From contig CAZMOB010000001.1 in assembly GCA_964567995.1 (NCBI GenBank), forward strand, positions 62,001-126,000: a DNA stretch of 64,000 bases. The letters are read 5' to 3'. This stretch comes from JAGOTP01 sp964567995. Its GTDB lineage: Bacteria; Patescibacteriota; Patescibacteriia; 2-12-FULL-60-25. A model generated the notes under the pieces. The model had not been told where the DNA came from, did no database searches, and saw only the letters and a program-made list of their open reading frames with translations. A program made the position numbers and the translations under genes. This document shows, piece by piece, positions 24,001 to 31,971 of the stretch. Numbering within the stretch: position 1 is the first letter of the stretch; every line of letters starts with the position of its first letter.

Positions 24001-24982
24001 AGCTGCTTACGAGCCCTGCAAGCAAAGCCGTCATACAAGCTAATACGAGCACATATCTGGAACGCATCCAATTGGTGAGGAGATAGAAAAAGCGATACTG
24101 AGTTGTAGGAAGATCTGCCAGAAGTCGTTCGTGTCCTACATCCATTAACCAGTATCCAACATGACGTTGATATTCAATCTCCGCTGCTTGGGCGTATACG
24201 AGTGCCCGTTCTGCCAAGCGATATTCCGATACTCCTCCCATGCGGGATAAAAAGCGTAAGCGTTTTTTGTAGGCGGTACGGGTGGCTGCTGTCATCTCCG
24301 TATAAATCCCAGCTGGATCGTGCGCCAGTAATTGATCCGCTTTGCTTGAATCAGAAACCAGAGTTTCCCAATCGGTATCTCCAAATTTTCGCAGTGTTTC
24401 AATGACAAGCTTTACCTGAAACAGCAGCGGTCCAAACGGCTGTTGTTTCTGTGCTTGGAGAATGGCTAGGTAGGCCTCTGATAGAACAAGAATGCGCAAC
24501 AATAACAGGTGACGAATCAAGAACGGCACACTCTGCGCCTCGTCTGTTTCGAGAGAATGACTTTGCGTGAATTCCTTGAGTGTCTGTATCAACTTTTGTT
24601 CAGATAATCGATAGTGCACGCTCTTCAGATAGGAATCCAGAAGCTGGATAAGCGCCACCAGGTTTTTTCCATCTAGGCTCCGATGGGAGGCGCGAAGGTC
24701 TTCACATAAAATATGTACGCTTCCTCCGACTAGACTTCGATTTTCGACAAACCACTTGAGTGTTTCTTTTTCGTCGTGATTCAATTGAGAACAATCAACG
24801 CGTTGTAAGATTCGATAAAACTGAGCGAGTCGTTGTCGAATGATCCGTGTACTTGTGACGAGAACAGCCTCAATGTTTTTTGGAGAGCGTGAGACCTCGG
24901 TGAGAAGATCGGGTATCGATCCGAGGGTTGTCAGATACTGCCGTAAAAAAGGGGAAAACCAAGAGAGGACGATGGGGGACAT
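21074..24982 (-). CDS. Cyclic beta-1,2-glucan synthase-like membrane enzyme (GT84 + GH189-like)
   Basis: The 1302-aa protein has an N-terminal helical region, membrane helices near residues 300-345, a processive glycosyltransferase domain (about 370-690) with VVDEDAHVP and RMHRWIRGDW (the Q-x-x-R-W-like position), more membrane helices (about 700-780, 850-905), and a C-terminal (alpha/alpha) barrel (about 920-1300) with AYGRYGFYEAIDYS and YMSHHQGMLLASIVNFL. This order matches the GT84 and transglycosylation (GH189-type) domains of NdvB/Cgs cyclic glucan synthases, but the protein is less than half their length and has no C-terminal GH94 phosphorylase. It may make a linear or cyclic beta-glucan. 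Confidence 0.75.
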   Translation of the reverse strand: MSPIVLSWFSPFLRQYLTTLGSIPDLLTEVSRSPKNIEAVLVTSTRIIRQRLAQFYRILQRVDCSQLNHDEKETLKWFVENRSLVGGSVHILCEDLRASHRSLDGKNLVALIQLLDSYLKSVHYRLSEQKLIQTLKEFTQSHSLETDEAQSVPFLIRHLLLLRILVLSEAYLAILQAQKQQPFGPLLFQVKLVIETLRKFGDTDWETLVSDSSKADQLLAHDPAGIYTEMTAATRTAYKKRLRFLSRMGGVSEYRLAERALVYAQAAEIEYQRHVGYWLMDVGHERLLADLPTTQYRFFYLLTNWMRSRYVLVLACMTALLAGLVSSFFPFPYSVLIFFLALFPALRQAKQLLNSLIKSVVAPSFLPALEVKKDLTEKEATMFVIPAFFSSEKTLIHLLSKLEAAYLGNQGKHIYFGLLLDFPDVSSAPGAREKNLKEQAKKSIARLNERYGEKNAFFLFFRESVLNEQEGVYMGWERKRGKLLEFMQALRGQGTKSSYELFPFVQERMEFVVVVDEDAHVPREFVTRLIAIHAHPQNRPLLHTPGQPPIHGSTFVQPHVALWFAERSNVLPRLFGKDALQGNYSMQVSDTYQDLFGKGNFIGKGSIHIDAFLSTLRTFFPENQILSHDLLEGMVGGTTFANEVVLYDEFPLSLSSYLGRMHRWIRGDWQTIPWLSSTARRANGARRRNPLGGLERFKIIDNLVQSLVPAATLGILVIALVLSQSHLLWIAILVLAIDLFAVIDHVFQCIYLIESFFVIDAEEIPARLGKFALQLVKLVRRSFFEFGLFPYVAGTALDAIFRSLYRQGVSRKYLLEWNTAAAAEQNGTWRKSLHAFLPGFEIILFSGLILFFAGLPVVWIGLGASFFLFFPFLIRTFIRTKQAVPKLTKQDKALLRETSQRTWEYYAEFVNKKTLFLPPDYVQEFPTYKITQATSISNIGFYLLSILCAAKLEFITSMVARKRVEETIQTLENLPRYKNHFYNWYSLKTGKPTEGGFISSVDAGNLLACFMAVSSWLLNEARTSSQERNEFSQLYIRTETLIQKMDFQKMVSRRKLLLSVGFDPHKNLMNASFYQTLASESRLSVLLMLAKRDLPLRAWNALSRITRRQPVGGPAILSWSGTLFEYLMPAIFIEEPTNSIMDTSSRSAYVNQRAFLQVHGLRGALSESGFVDANPRGAYGYKAFGIPTLASSPEVDAKLVVSPYAVALGLSVEPVSALADLCALSSNAYGRYGFYEAIDYSADPKGQIVGTYMSHHQGMLLASIVNFLHAGFIQKLFMSHPLIQSVLFLIDEAIPSPTKELF

Positions 24983-25208
24983 AGCGTTGAACGGTACTTA
25001 TGTATTGCAATACTTGTTTTGATGCCGTCTATAAAAGATACGTTTGCCAAAAAGCAGCCTCTATCTGTGTATCTCCACTGTCCCTCTTTCAGGGGGTATT
25101 GTCAAAGAATGTCCCAGCCCTTTTTTCTTTCTGTTAAAACAGAAATCCTCATTTTTTATGTCTGACGAGTTTGGCGAGTTTCTTGAGAAGGTGTGAATTT
25201 GGATCAAT

Positions 25209-25547
25209 TTATAAAGCTCTCTCAAGAGCTGCGTGGACAGCGTTCCGCGCCCATCTGACAGCCTCTTCGCGATTTTCTAAAATATCCGTTGGAACTTCCC
25301 AGTACGACATGCTAACCGCACCCTTATCTTTTCTCGAATAGTGGAACGGTCTGCTAGCGGCTTGTTCGTAGTCTGCCCGATTGCTCTCAGTCACTTTGAA
25401 ATAAATATTTCCGTTTGCCTCAATCCCAAACATCTTTCCGTTGAGATAAAAACCATGGCCACCAAACATCCGGCGTGTTTTAACATCGCCTAATTCTGAT
25501 AAGAGGTCATTCGCGATATAGGTGACATAGTCAGTGATTTTTGCCAT
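25209..25547 (-). CDS. TfoX N-terminal domain protein
   Basis: The 112-aa protein matches the TfoX/Sxy N-terminal domain: VKTRRMFGGHGFYLNGKMFG, then FKVTESNRADYE and FHYSRKDKGAVSMSYWEVP. It consists of this domain alone. In Gammaproteobacteria TfoX activates competence genes together with CRP; single-domain TfoX-N proteins are widespread and their role is unknown. It is followed by the YdeI gene's start on the same strand (14 bp upstream), so the pair is probably co-transcribed. Confidence 0.88.
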   Translation of the reverse strand: MAKITDYVTYIANDLLSELGDVKTRRMFGGHGFYLNGKMFGIEANGNIYFKVTESNRADYEQAASRPFHYSRKDKGAVSMSYWEVPTDILENREEAVRWARNAVHAALERAL

Positions 25548-25560
25548 AGGGAGCGTGATG

Positions 25561-26133
25561 TTAATGCAGCTTTTTCCCCTGCTGCATCATTGTGAGTAGC
25601 ACCTGCATTCTACGTACGCGTGTTTCCGGCTTTTTTGCGGTTTGCAAGCGCCAGGCGATGGCATAGGTATTGGCCCGATTGAGTGTCTTAAAAAACGTAT
25701 AGGCTTGCTCGTTTTTTCTTAATTCTTGGAGGAAGTCCTCTGGTACCTCCATGGTACTCGCTGGATCGTACGCGTTGTCCCATCGACCATCTATTTTTGC
25801 CGCGTCGACTTCTTTTTGACCGGCAGCGACCATACGCTTCGCGTTGGTAAGACGCGCAATGTGCTCGCGATTGCGTTTTGACCAGATGCTCTTTGGGCGT
25901 CGTGGGGTAAATTTCTGCAAGAACGACTCTGCGTCATATTTGTCTTTCTGCCCATCTATCCAGCCATAGCAGAGCGCCTCGTCAAGCGCTTCGGCATAGC
26001 TTACAGTTTTCTTGCCCGAGCCTTTTTTATATATGCGAAGCCAGATGCCGCTTGATTTTGCATGGTTCTTGGCGAGCCATTCGTGCCACTCTGTGGTAGA
26101 AGCAAACGGTCTGATGGATAGGGACTTCTTCAT
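25561..26133 (-). CDS. YdeI/OmpD-associated family protein
   Basis: The 190-aa protein begins with the YdeI core: WLAKNHAKSSGIWLRIYKKG, VSYAEALDEALCYGWIDGQ and FTPRRPKSIWSKRNREHIARL. The C-terminal half, VPEDFLQELRKNEQAYTFF and RVRRMQVLLTMMQQGK, is the OmdA helical part. YdeI family members are small soluble proteins linked to stress or iron handling; the biochemistry is unknown. It precedes the TfoX-N gene on the same strand, a combination seen often in bacterial genomes. Confidence 0.88.
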   Translation of the reverse strand: MKKSLSIRPFASTTEWHEWLAKNHAKSSGIWLRIYKKGSGKKTVSYAEALDEALCYGWIDGQKDKYDAESFLQKFTPRRPKSIWSKRNREHIARLTNAKRMVAAGQKEVDAAKIDGRWDNAYDPASTMEVPEDFLQELRKNEQAYTFFKTLNRANTYAIAWRLQTAKKPETRVRRMQVLLTMMQQGKKLH

Positions 26134-26221
26134 GTGGCCGGATAAAGTATAGCTCTACGTAGATTTTTATAATAGATAGCTATTTTACGGGCAACGTGCC
26201 CCTCTGACGAAGAGAATGGAG

Positions 26222-26243
26222 GCAGAAGTTTACACACTTCTGC
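26222..26243. other. Intergenic hairpin
   Basis: GCAGAAG (26222-26228) pairs with CTTCTGC (26237-26243). Purpose unclear. Confidence 0.35.
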
Positions 26244-26263
26244 AAGCAGAATCTCCGTATAAA

Positions 26264-26293
26264 TAACAAAAACATCTCGTTTGATAGAGATGT
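26264..26293 (-). terminator. Terminator of the SAHH-like gene
   Basis: On the minus strand ACATCTC-tatcaaac-GAGATGT is followed by TTTTTGTTATTT. It lies about 57 bp beyond the -1-frame stop at 26350. Confidence 0.75.
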
Positions 26294-26349
26294 CTTGTAT
26301 GGCGTGCCCGAGTGGAAGAAGTGGGAAAGTGGTTTATGTATCATCCTGC

Positions 26350-27475
26350 TACCTACCCAGCTCTATCCGAGTAAATCCTTCAATGATTTTTTCTTGAGCG
26401 CTTCTATCCAATTCAATGAGTTCTTTAACCCTTTCTGAATGCGCCTGCTCACACTCGTATACAGCGGATAATAACAAAGCGCGTGTAAATTGTGCTTGCT
26501 CTCGTGGAAGGCTGTGCTCTGCTCCATCGAAATTGATAGGGAAACCACTATTGAGAAGTTTAATATCGTTGACGGTAATGTCTTCATGGCAATTGTCGTT
26601 TTTTGTTGAAAGCTCTCGCAGAGAAACGGCAGAGAACTCTGTGTCAGATGATGAGGTGCTAATAAGGACAGCGCCTTTTTTAATAGTCTATAGTCATCAG
26701 GGACAATCACTGTACTTCCTGTGGTTCCTATGATGATATCAAAATCAGCAAGATGCTCCTTATAATTTCCAGAAAAATCACATCTTTCTTCCAATACATC
26801 ACATACACTCACCCTGTACTTCGCTTGTAAGAGATCGAGGATTCTTTGACCGATAGACCCACGGCCAATAACCAATATTTTTTGGTTTACCGATCTTGAT
26901 CCCAGTAAGTAATGTTCAATCTTTTCTATAACGATTTTTGCAATCATCGGACTCTCAATTTCTAGCTTTGCTGTTGATCTTGCCACGTTTATTACTGGAA
27001 AGTTTAGGCTAGTACTTAGCAACCTCTGATAACCGGAAGATGTCTGTTCGATCCCAATAACATTTCTAAAATAGTTTAAAGAACTATTTATTAAAAATAA
27101 TAAATGCCCACCGTCATCTAAAATAATCACCCGTCTATATTTTTCAAATGAAACAGATTCTACCACGCCCATTAAAAATTTTTGGATATATATCAAAAAT
27201 TGTTCATCAAAAGAGATGCGGCTGTTGTATGAATGACTAAACGGAGAGACGTGTACCCCACGTTGCTGGAATTTTCGATATGTTCCACGATGGGTCGAAT
27301 AGCACTTTCCGATAAGAAAGGTGTTTTCAGGTTTTAAGCCTTTGCTGAGTAGTTCTTCGAACATCTCATAGGTCGTACCAAGTAGATGCTGACATGCGAT
27401 CAAAAGAACATTGTCCAATTTTGTGGTTGGATATAAATCATCAGACACATAGCGGAGGAGTTCAAGTCTATCCAT
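26350..27475 (-). CDS. S-adenosylhomocysteine-hydrolase-like protein; C-terminus in the -1 frame after A_AAA_AAG
   Basis: The first frame starts at 27475 and shows an SAHH-like core: VIILDDGGHLLFL, EQTSSG and the NAD-binding ILVIGRGSIGQRILDLL. Downstream of an A-rich run (26676-26681, TTTTTT on plus) this frame turns into unlikely sequence and stops at 26363. The -1 frame instead continues as GAVLISTSSSDTEFS, then DIKLLNSGFPINFDGAEHS and QFTRALLLSAV, the expected SAHH-family end, with TAG at 26350. The junction is TTA AAA AAG, an exact A_AAA_AAG slippery heptamer in the right phase. Programmed -1 frameshifting or a one-base deletion both explain it. True SAHH is larger (about 430 aa or more); substrate unknown. 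Confidence 0.75.
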
Positions 27476-27555
27476 GCATGTTCAACACAAATGTTGCGAC
27501 TACCGAGTTTGAATAGGCTACTGAGAAAAGTTCCAACCGTCCACTCCGTCAAAAC

Positions 27556-27582
27556 AAAAAATGCCTTTGATAAGGCATTTTT
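27556..27582. terminator. Terminator after tRNA-Asp
   Basis: AAAAATGCCTT-tgat-AAGGCATTTTT, just downstream of the tRNA on the minus strand; symmetrical. Confidence 0.85.
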
Positions 27583-27585
27583 GCA

Positions 27586-27663
27586 TGGCGGGTGCGAAGG
27601 GATTCGAACCCTCGATCTTCTCCGTGACAGGGAGACGTGTTAACCGGGCTACACCACGCACCC
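27586..27663 (-). tRNA. tRNA-Asp(GTC)
   Basis: On the minus strand the acceptor GGGTGCG pairs with CGCACCC, the anticodon stem TCTCC/GGAGA encloses CTGTCAC (anticodon GTC), and the T-arm loop is TTCGAAT. CCA is encoded. Confidence 0.95.
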
Positions 27664-27790
27664 GTGGCGATGGCATCTCAGGGGGAAACCCCGTTTCGAG
27701 ACGGCCGTTATGCTAACAAACGACCAGTCGCCTGACAAGGGTGGGGAGAGCCGTCAGAGTGGCTCCGCTAGAGCGTTCTAGGCCCTAGCT

Positions 27791-28645
27791 ATGAACCTTA
27801 CGCCCAGTCGACCCGTCGTTGCCCTGTGTTTTGCTGTATTTGTGACCATATCCCTTTGTCTATCTTTTCATCAAGAGCACGCGAAAGAGCTGAAGGATCT
27901 GAGGGGGCGGCTCAGACACCTCTCGCAAGAATTTGATACGACCCGTCAGATCTTAGGCTTCGCCTCGCCTGATGCTCCTCCCCAGACCTTTTTCCAGGAA
28001 GAGTTCCGCCAAGGGGCATTGATCCGTGTTTCTCGGACGGGGGATAGGCCGGAAGTTCGGGTGACGGTGGTTCCTGATATTGCCGCCGCTGGTTTTGTAC
28101 TGGCGAGCTCGTCTAGTCCGTATCAAATCTCTCCAGATTATTTTGTTGGACGAACGTGTGACGTATATCAGCAGTGTACGTATGGTTCTACGATCTACCA
28201 TTTAGATCGCCTGAGTTCGCCGACGCGGTTCGTGGCGCTGAAGATACCATTCAAAAAAGCTCAGTTGCAGCCGCTCACGAGTCAGGGGCAGCAAGCCTGG
28301 TTGTTTACGTGTGAGCCACCCGATGCGGATGGGGAAGTGCGGCAGTTGTCATTTGTCGATTTGGAGCAAGATCGTACGTTTACGCTCAAGCGTTTGCCGA
28401 AGCACTTGAGCTATACGAAGGAAAAGTTCGACGGGCGTCCGACTGGAGCACAGTGCCCGAGCGGTGGTTACACGGAGCACATCATGGGAGATGGGGTGGA
28501 GATCGAAGTGTTTCGCGCGGAAGATTTTCCGGTTCCAGCGCTCGATTCCTCTGCGGGTCTGTACACCTTTGAGCGAACGCCGAGCCTTACACTCATGGCG
28601 CTGATTGACACCCTGAGAGAGCGGCAGGACCTGATCGGCTTTTGA
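27791..28645 (+). CDS. Membrane-anchored hypothetical protein with coiled coil
   Basis: The 284-aa protein has one N-terminal membrane segment (about residues 9-25, VVALCFAVFVTISLCLSF) followed by a short coiled coil (EHAKELKDLRGRLRHLSQ), so the rest is probably outside the cell. The remainder looks beta-rich with Cys pairs (CDVYQQC; CEPPDADGE). No domain is recognised. The next gene starts 18 bp on but has its own TATACT box, so an operon is not certain. Codon use is like that of the native genes. Confidence 0.7.
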   Translation: MNLTPSRPVVALCFAVFVTISLCLSFHQEHAKELKDLRGRLRHLSQEFDTTRQILGFASPDAPPQTFFQEEFRQGALIRVSRTGDRPEVRVTVVPDIAAAGFVLASSSSPYQISPDYFVGRTCDVYQQCTYGSTIYHLDRLSSPTRFVALKIPFKKAQLQPLTSQGQQAWLFTCEPPDADGEVRQLSFVDLEQDRTFTLKRLPKHLSYTKEKFDGRPTGAQCPSGGYTEHIMGDGVEIEVFRAEDFPVPALDSSAGLYTFERTPSLTLMALIDTLRERQDLIGF

Positions 28646-28663
28646 TTTGGTATACTGTCTTCC

Positions 28664-30091
28664 ATGTCCCTTCAATCGCCTTGGCTAGCTGAACTCGTGC
28701 GGACCCGTCCTCTGAAGCGTCTGACGCAGTATTTGGAGACGGATGTCGCGATTATCGGGGCGGGGATTGCTGGGTCGATGACAGCTGCCTTTTCTTTGCT
28801 CGATACGCCACACCGAATCACGGTCCTTGAGGGAGGAAGAGTCGGCCATGGCGCGAGTGGGCGGAATGCGGGCCAAATGCTGACCGATTTTGAGCGCCCG
28901 ATTGCGGAGCTAGTGTCTGATTTTGGGTTTGAGGTTGTAAAAATAGGACTTGGGAAGGTCGAGGGTGCTTGGGGGCTCGTAGAGCGGCTCCAAGAGACGT
29001 TCAACCTCCAGACGCCGATCCGCCACGCACCGGGATATGAAGGGTTCAGCGCGCTTGAACCGTTTATGGAGGCGTTAGAAAATCTCTTTTGGAAGCGCGA
29101 AATGGCTTTGCCGTGGAACCAGATGCGCGTGGCCGTCGCACAAATCGATCCATCCATCATTCCGGAGCGGTATCTGGGGTTATGGATTGAGGATACACAT
29201 CAATCGATTCTGACCGATCTTGAAACAGAGGATCGAGCCTATTTTGCGCTGTGCCAAATCCGTGTGGCCTGCACAAATAGCGCTCAGTTATCCGAAGAGC
29301 TCATCCAATCATTATTGAATCGCTATCATCAGCGCTTCTCGATCTTTGAGGAGTCACCGGTCTCTGAACTCCATTTGGAACGAGATGCGATTTATCTCAA
29401 AATGAATCATTGCACGGTCAAAGCGAAACAGGTCGTGATGTGTACCAACGGCTTTGAACGCTTCAAAATTTTCCATCATGGACAGCTTGATATAAACGGC
29501 CAAGTACATCGCGATATTCGGGGGTTGGTATCGTATATGCAGGCATATGTCGTGCCAGCGTTTCAGCCTGTGAAAGCGATGTCCTATTTTACCGCGCCTC
29601 AAGCCTCGCCTGATCCGAATGATCCCTCCACGGCTGAGGCCTTTACCTATCTCACCCGTCGACCATTCCATCCAAAAGGAGAGGCGACCGAAGGGTTGGT
29701 ATGTGTTGGTGGTCCAGAGACGGCGTTGCCCGAAGAGGTTGCGTATGATTTTGATCACACGGTGCCATCTCGCGTGCGGGCTGAGTTCGATACGTTTCTC
29801 AAGGGTTCACCGCTCGGCGCGCATGCGGATGCGAATCACCCTGCTTTCGAATGGCATGGTCTCATGGGCTATACCAATGCCCGTGTGCGATGCGTCGGTC
29901 GTGAGCCGTGTTATGCCAATCTGTTATATAACTTGGGTTGCAATGGCATTGGAATCATGACGTCGATCTATGGAGGAAAACGCATCGCTGGACTTCTGGT
30001 TGATAAAGACGATGGCGCGCATCTCTTCGATCCCAAAATGCATGTCTGTGTTCTCGCAAAGAAACAAGAAGACGAGGAAAATGAACGGTAG
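28664..30091 (+). CDS. DadA/DAO-type FAD-dependent oxidoreductase
   Basis: The 475-aa protein starts with a dinucleotide-binding fold, TDVAIIGAGIAGSMTAAFSL, then VLEGGRVGHGASGRNAGQ, the FAD-linked DAO signature. The C-terminal region MGYTNARVRCVGREPCY and LLYNLGCNGIGIMTSIYGGK is the FAD-contacting part typical of amino-acid or glycine oxidase relatives. It likely oxidises an amine or amino acid, with the substrate unknown. An extended -10 (TGG TATACT, -10 at 28651-28656) ends 7 nt before the ATG, so the mRNA is probably leaderless. Confidence 0.88.
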   Translation: MSLQSPWLAELVRTRPLKRLTQYLETDVAIIGAGIAGSMTAAFSLLDTPHRITVLEGGRVGHGASGRNAGQMLTDFERPIAELVSDFGFEVVKIGLGKVEGAWGLVERLQETFNLQTPIRHAPGYEGFSALEPFMEALENLFWKREMALPWNQMRVAVAQIDPSIIPERYLGLWIEDTHQSILTDLETEDRAYFALCQIRVACTNSAQLSEELIQSLLNRYHQRFSIFEESPVSELHLERDAIYLKMNHCTVKAKQVVMCTNGFERFKIFHHGQLDINGQVHRDIRGLVSYMQAYVVPAFQPVKAMSYFTAPQASPDPNDPSTAEAFTYLTRRPFHPKGEATEGLVCVGGPETALPEEVAYDFDHTVPSRVRAEFDTFLKGSPLGAHADANHPAFEWHGLMGYTNARVRCVGREPCYANLLYNLGCNGIGIMTSIYGGKRIAGLLVDKDDGAHLFDPKMHVCVLAKKQEDEENER

Positions 30092-30104
30092 CTACAAATA
30101 CACA

Positions 30105-30136
30105 AGACCCTGCACCGATGTGGTGCAGGGTCTGTT
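30105..30136 (+). terminator. Terminator after the FAD oxidoreductase
   Basis: AGACCCTGCACC (30105-30116) pairs with GGTGCAGGGTCT (30122-30133), followed by a T-rich run. Confidence 0.85.
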
Positions 30137-30147
30137 GTTGTGTGTGC

Positions 30148-30759
30148 TTAGTTCTTGCTCGCGATTGGGCGCCAGATGTGTAATTCGTCTGGAACCTGGA
30201 TCGCGCCTGCAGCGTGGGCGCCCATGAGAGCGGCGCGGAGGTGGAAATATTCTGAGTTGAAGTTGTGAATACCTGCGTTCCACTTTTCTGGGTTCTTGAG
30301 TTCTTCGTTCAATATTTCTTCGAGCGAGAGCCATTCGAACCGTTCGACCTCGCCTGGTTGAGGCTTGATGACGGAGGTATCTCCGGTGAAGAGCGTTACG
30401 AAATTGTGCATCCAGAGACGTACGTTTTTCATGCGACTCGTCTCGGCAACTGGCATCTTGCTCCAGCGAATGATTTCCTCCGGGCGGCTTACAATGTTGG
30501 CTTCTTCTTCTAACTCTTTCACAACATTGGTTGCTGGAGTTTCACCATGTGCCACGTGTCCGCCGAGGTGCGTCACCCAAACACCGGGCATGCGCTCTTT
30601 GTTGTGCGAGCGCTCGTGGCAAAGCACTTTACCGTCGGTGTTCAAGACAAAGACGTTGGTCGTGAGAACCCAGGCACCGCTGCCATGCACGTCTGGGCGC
30701 TTCATGAGGATACCAGTGGGTTCACCAGTGTGTTCGTGTACGGTTTCGAGATGTTCCAT
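30148..30759 (-). CDS. Nudix hydrolase
   Basis: The product (203 aa from MEHLETVHEHTGEPTG) carries a Nudix box GHVAHGETPATNVVKELEEE (G-x5-E-x7-x-E-x-x-E-E), with the ATP-independent metal-binding Glu pair intact. The N-terminal segment and the C-terminal LEEILNEELKNPEKWN resemble the isopentenyl-diphosphate isomerase/YfcD-like Nudix group, so a role near isoprenoids cannot be excluded. I set the start at 30759, where homology-like sequence begins; a longer frame to 30864 adds a hydrophobic stretch that looks unreal. Confidence 0.85.
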   Translation of the reverse strand: MEHLETVHEHTGEPTGILMKRPDVHGSGAWVLTTNVFVLNTDGKVLCHERSHNKERMPGVWVTHLGGHVAHGETPATNVVKELEEEANIVSRPEEIIRWSKMPVAETSRMKNVRLWMHNFVTLFTGDTSVIKPQPGEVERFEWLSLEEILNEELKNPEKWNAGIHNFNSEYFHLRAALMGAHAAGAIQVPDELHIWRPIASKN

Positions 30760-30845
30760 AGGATAGGAAAAAATGAGAGATAAAAGTAAAGCTGCTTCTA
30801 GAAGAAAGAGAGCTATTCTCTCAAGATGATCCGTTTCCTGCTCGA

Positions 30846-30867
30846 GGATTGGGGCGGTCCCCAATCC
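30846..30867. other. Perfect 9-bp GC-rich hairpin between tkt and Nudix
   Basis: GGATTGGGG (30846-30854), loop CGGT, CCCCAATCC (30859-30867). No T-run follows; a leader element for the Nudix gene is possible. Confidence 0.5.
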
Positions 30868-30966
30868 TTAGGTCACTTCGATCTTGAGATAAAAGATCCC
30901 ATTCCTTCAAGGCAAGATGATAGCACAAAAGAGTCGACTTGTCAAAGTTATTTCGCTCAAAAGTCG

Positions 30967-31971
30967 CTAGATTCTGCGCAAAAGCCGCTTTACTGCCGCT
31001 TGAATGGCGGCGCTATCCATGCCATAGGCGGCAAGCAGTTCAGCGGGCTCGCCCGATTCACCAAAGGAGTCGGGCATGCCAATGGCTTCAAGAGGGATTG
31101 GGTGGAGTTGAGCTACGCATTCAGCGATCGCTCCGAAGAGACCGCCAGTCACCTGGTGCTCTTCAACGGCCACAGCGCAACCAGTTTTTTTGAAGCTTTT
31201 AAGCAAGGTATCTGTATCGAGTGGCTTAATGGTTGGGCAGTTGATGACTTCCGCTTGAATCTGTTTTTTAGCGAGGGCCTCAGCGGCGAACAGCGCTTCA
31301 GCGAGTAGGGGACCGGTGGCGACGATTGTGACGTCAGAGCCTGGTCGCACGACATAGGCGCGACCAATTTCGAATGGTGTTTCCTCCGTCGTGATGACAG
31401 GCGTCTTTTCACGAGCTAGACGTAAATATACTGGACCTTTGTAGTTAGCGGCGGCGATCGTAGCTTTACGGGCTTCATGAACATCACAAGGGGCCAGGAT
31501 CACAAGTCCCGGTAAGACGCGTGTCATAGCGATGTCTTCGAGTGCTTGGTGAGTCGCTCCGTCTGGTCCGACCGAGATCCCGGTGTGCGCTCCAATAATT
31601 TTAACGTTGGCTTTGCTATAGCAGACAGACACGCGCAATTGATCCCACGACCGGCCTGGTGAAAAGGTTGCATACGAGCTCACGAACGGAATGAACCCAG
31701 ACAGGGCGAGACCGGCCGCGATACCCATCATGTTCTGTTCGGCGACGCCGCATTCAATGAAGCGTTTCGGAAACTGCTGTTTGAAAGCGAGAACCCGCGT
31801 TGATTCGGCTACATCCGCGGTGAGAACGACGACTTGCTCCATCTCTTGACCGAGCGCGAGTACGCCCTGACCATACCCATCCCGATTCGGGACGAGTTCA
31901 GGTGAACCACTGAGAAGAGTTGGGTGCAGCGGGAAATGAGTTGAGACTTTTGAATCGGAGGAATGGTTCAT
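30967..31971 (-). CDS. Transketolase, C-terminal (pyrimidine and C-terminal domain) subunit
   Basis: The 334-aa protein holds the PYR and C-terminal domains of transketolase: FIECGVAEQNMMGIAAGLAL (the PYR-domain Glu that activates TPP), then THQALEDIAMTRVLPGLVI and VYLRLAREKTPV. It pairs with the N-terminal half encoded just upstream; the two overlap by four bases (ATGA), so they are made in step. Such two-gene transketolases occur in archaea and CPR bacteria. Together with rpe and rpiB it supplies the non-oxidative pentose phosphate route. Confidence 0.93.
   Translation of the reverse strand: MNHSSDSKVSTHFPLHPTLLSGSPELVPNRDGYGQGVLALGQEMEQVVVLTADVAESTRVLAFKQQFPKRFIECGVAEQNMMGIAAGLALSGFIPFVSSYATFSPGRSWDQLRVSVCYSKANVKIIGAHTGISVGPDGATHQALEDIAMTRVLPGLVILAPCDVHEARKATIAAANYKGPVYLRLAREKTPVITTEETPFEIGRAYVVRPGSDVTIVATGPLLAEALFAAEALAKKQIQAEVINCPTIKPLDTDTLLKSFKKTGCAVAVEEHQVTGGLFGAIAECVAQLHPIPLEAIGMPDSFGESGEPAELLAAYGMDSAAIQAAVKRLLRRI

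Noticed and set aside
26297..26325. tRNA-like 5' half (GGCGTGCCCGAGTGG) near the SAHH-like gene end
   Set aside because: There is no matching acceptor 3' strand, T-arm or anticodon arm downstream; the stretch runs into the -1-frame coding end.
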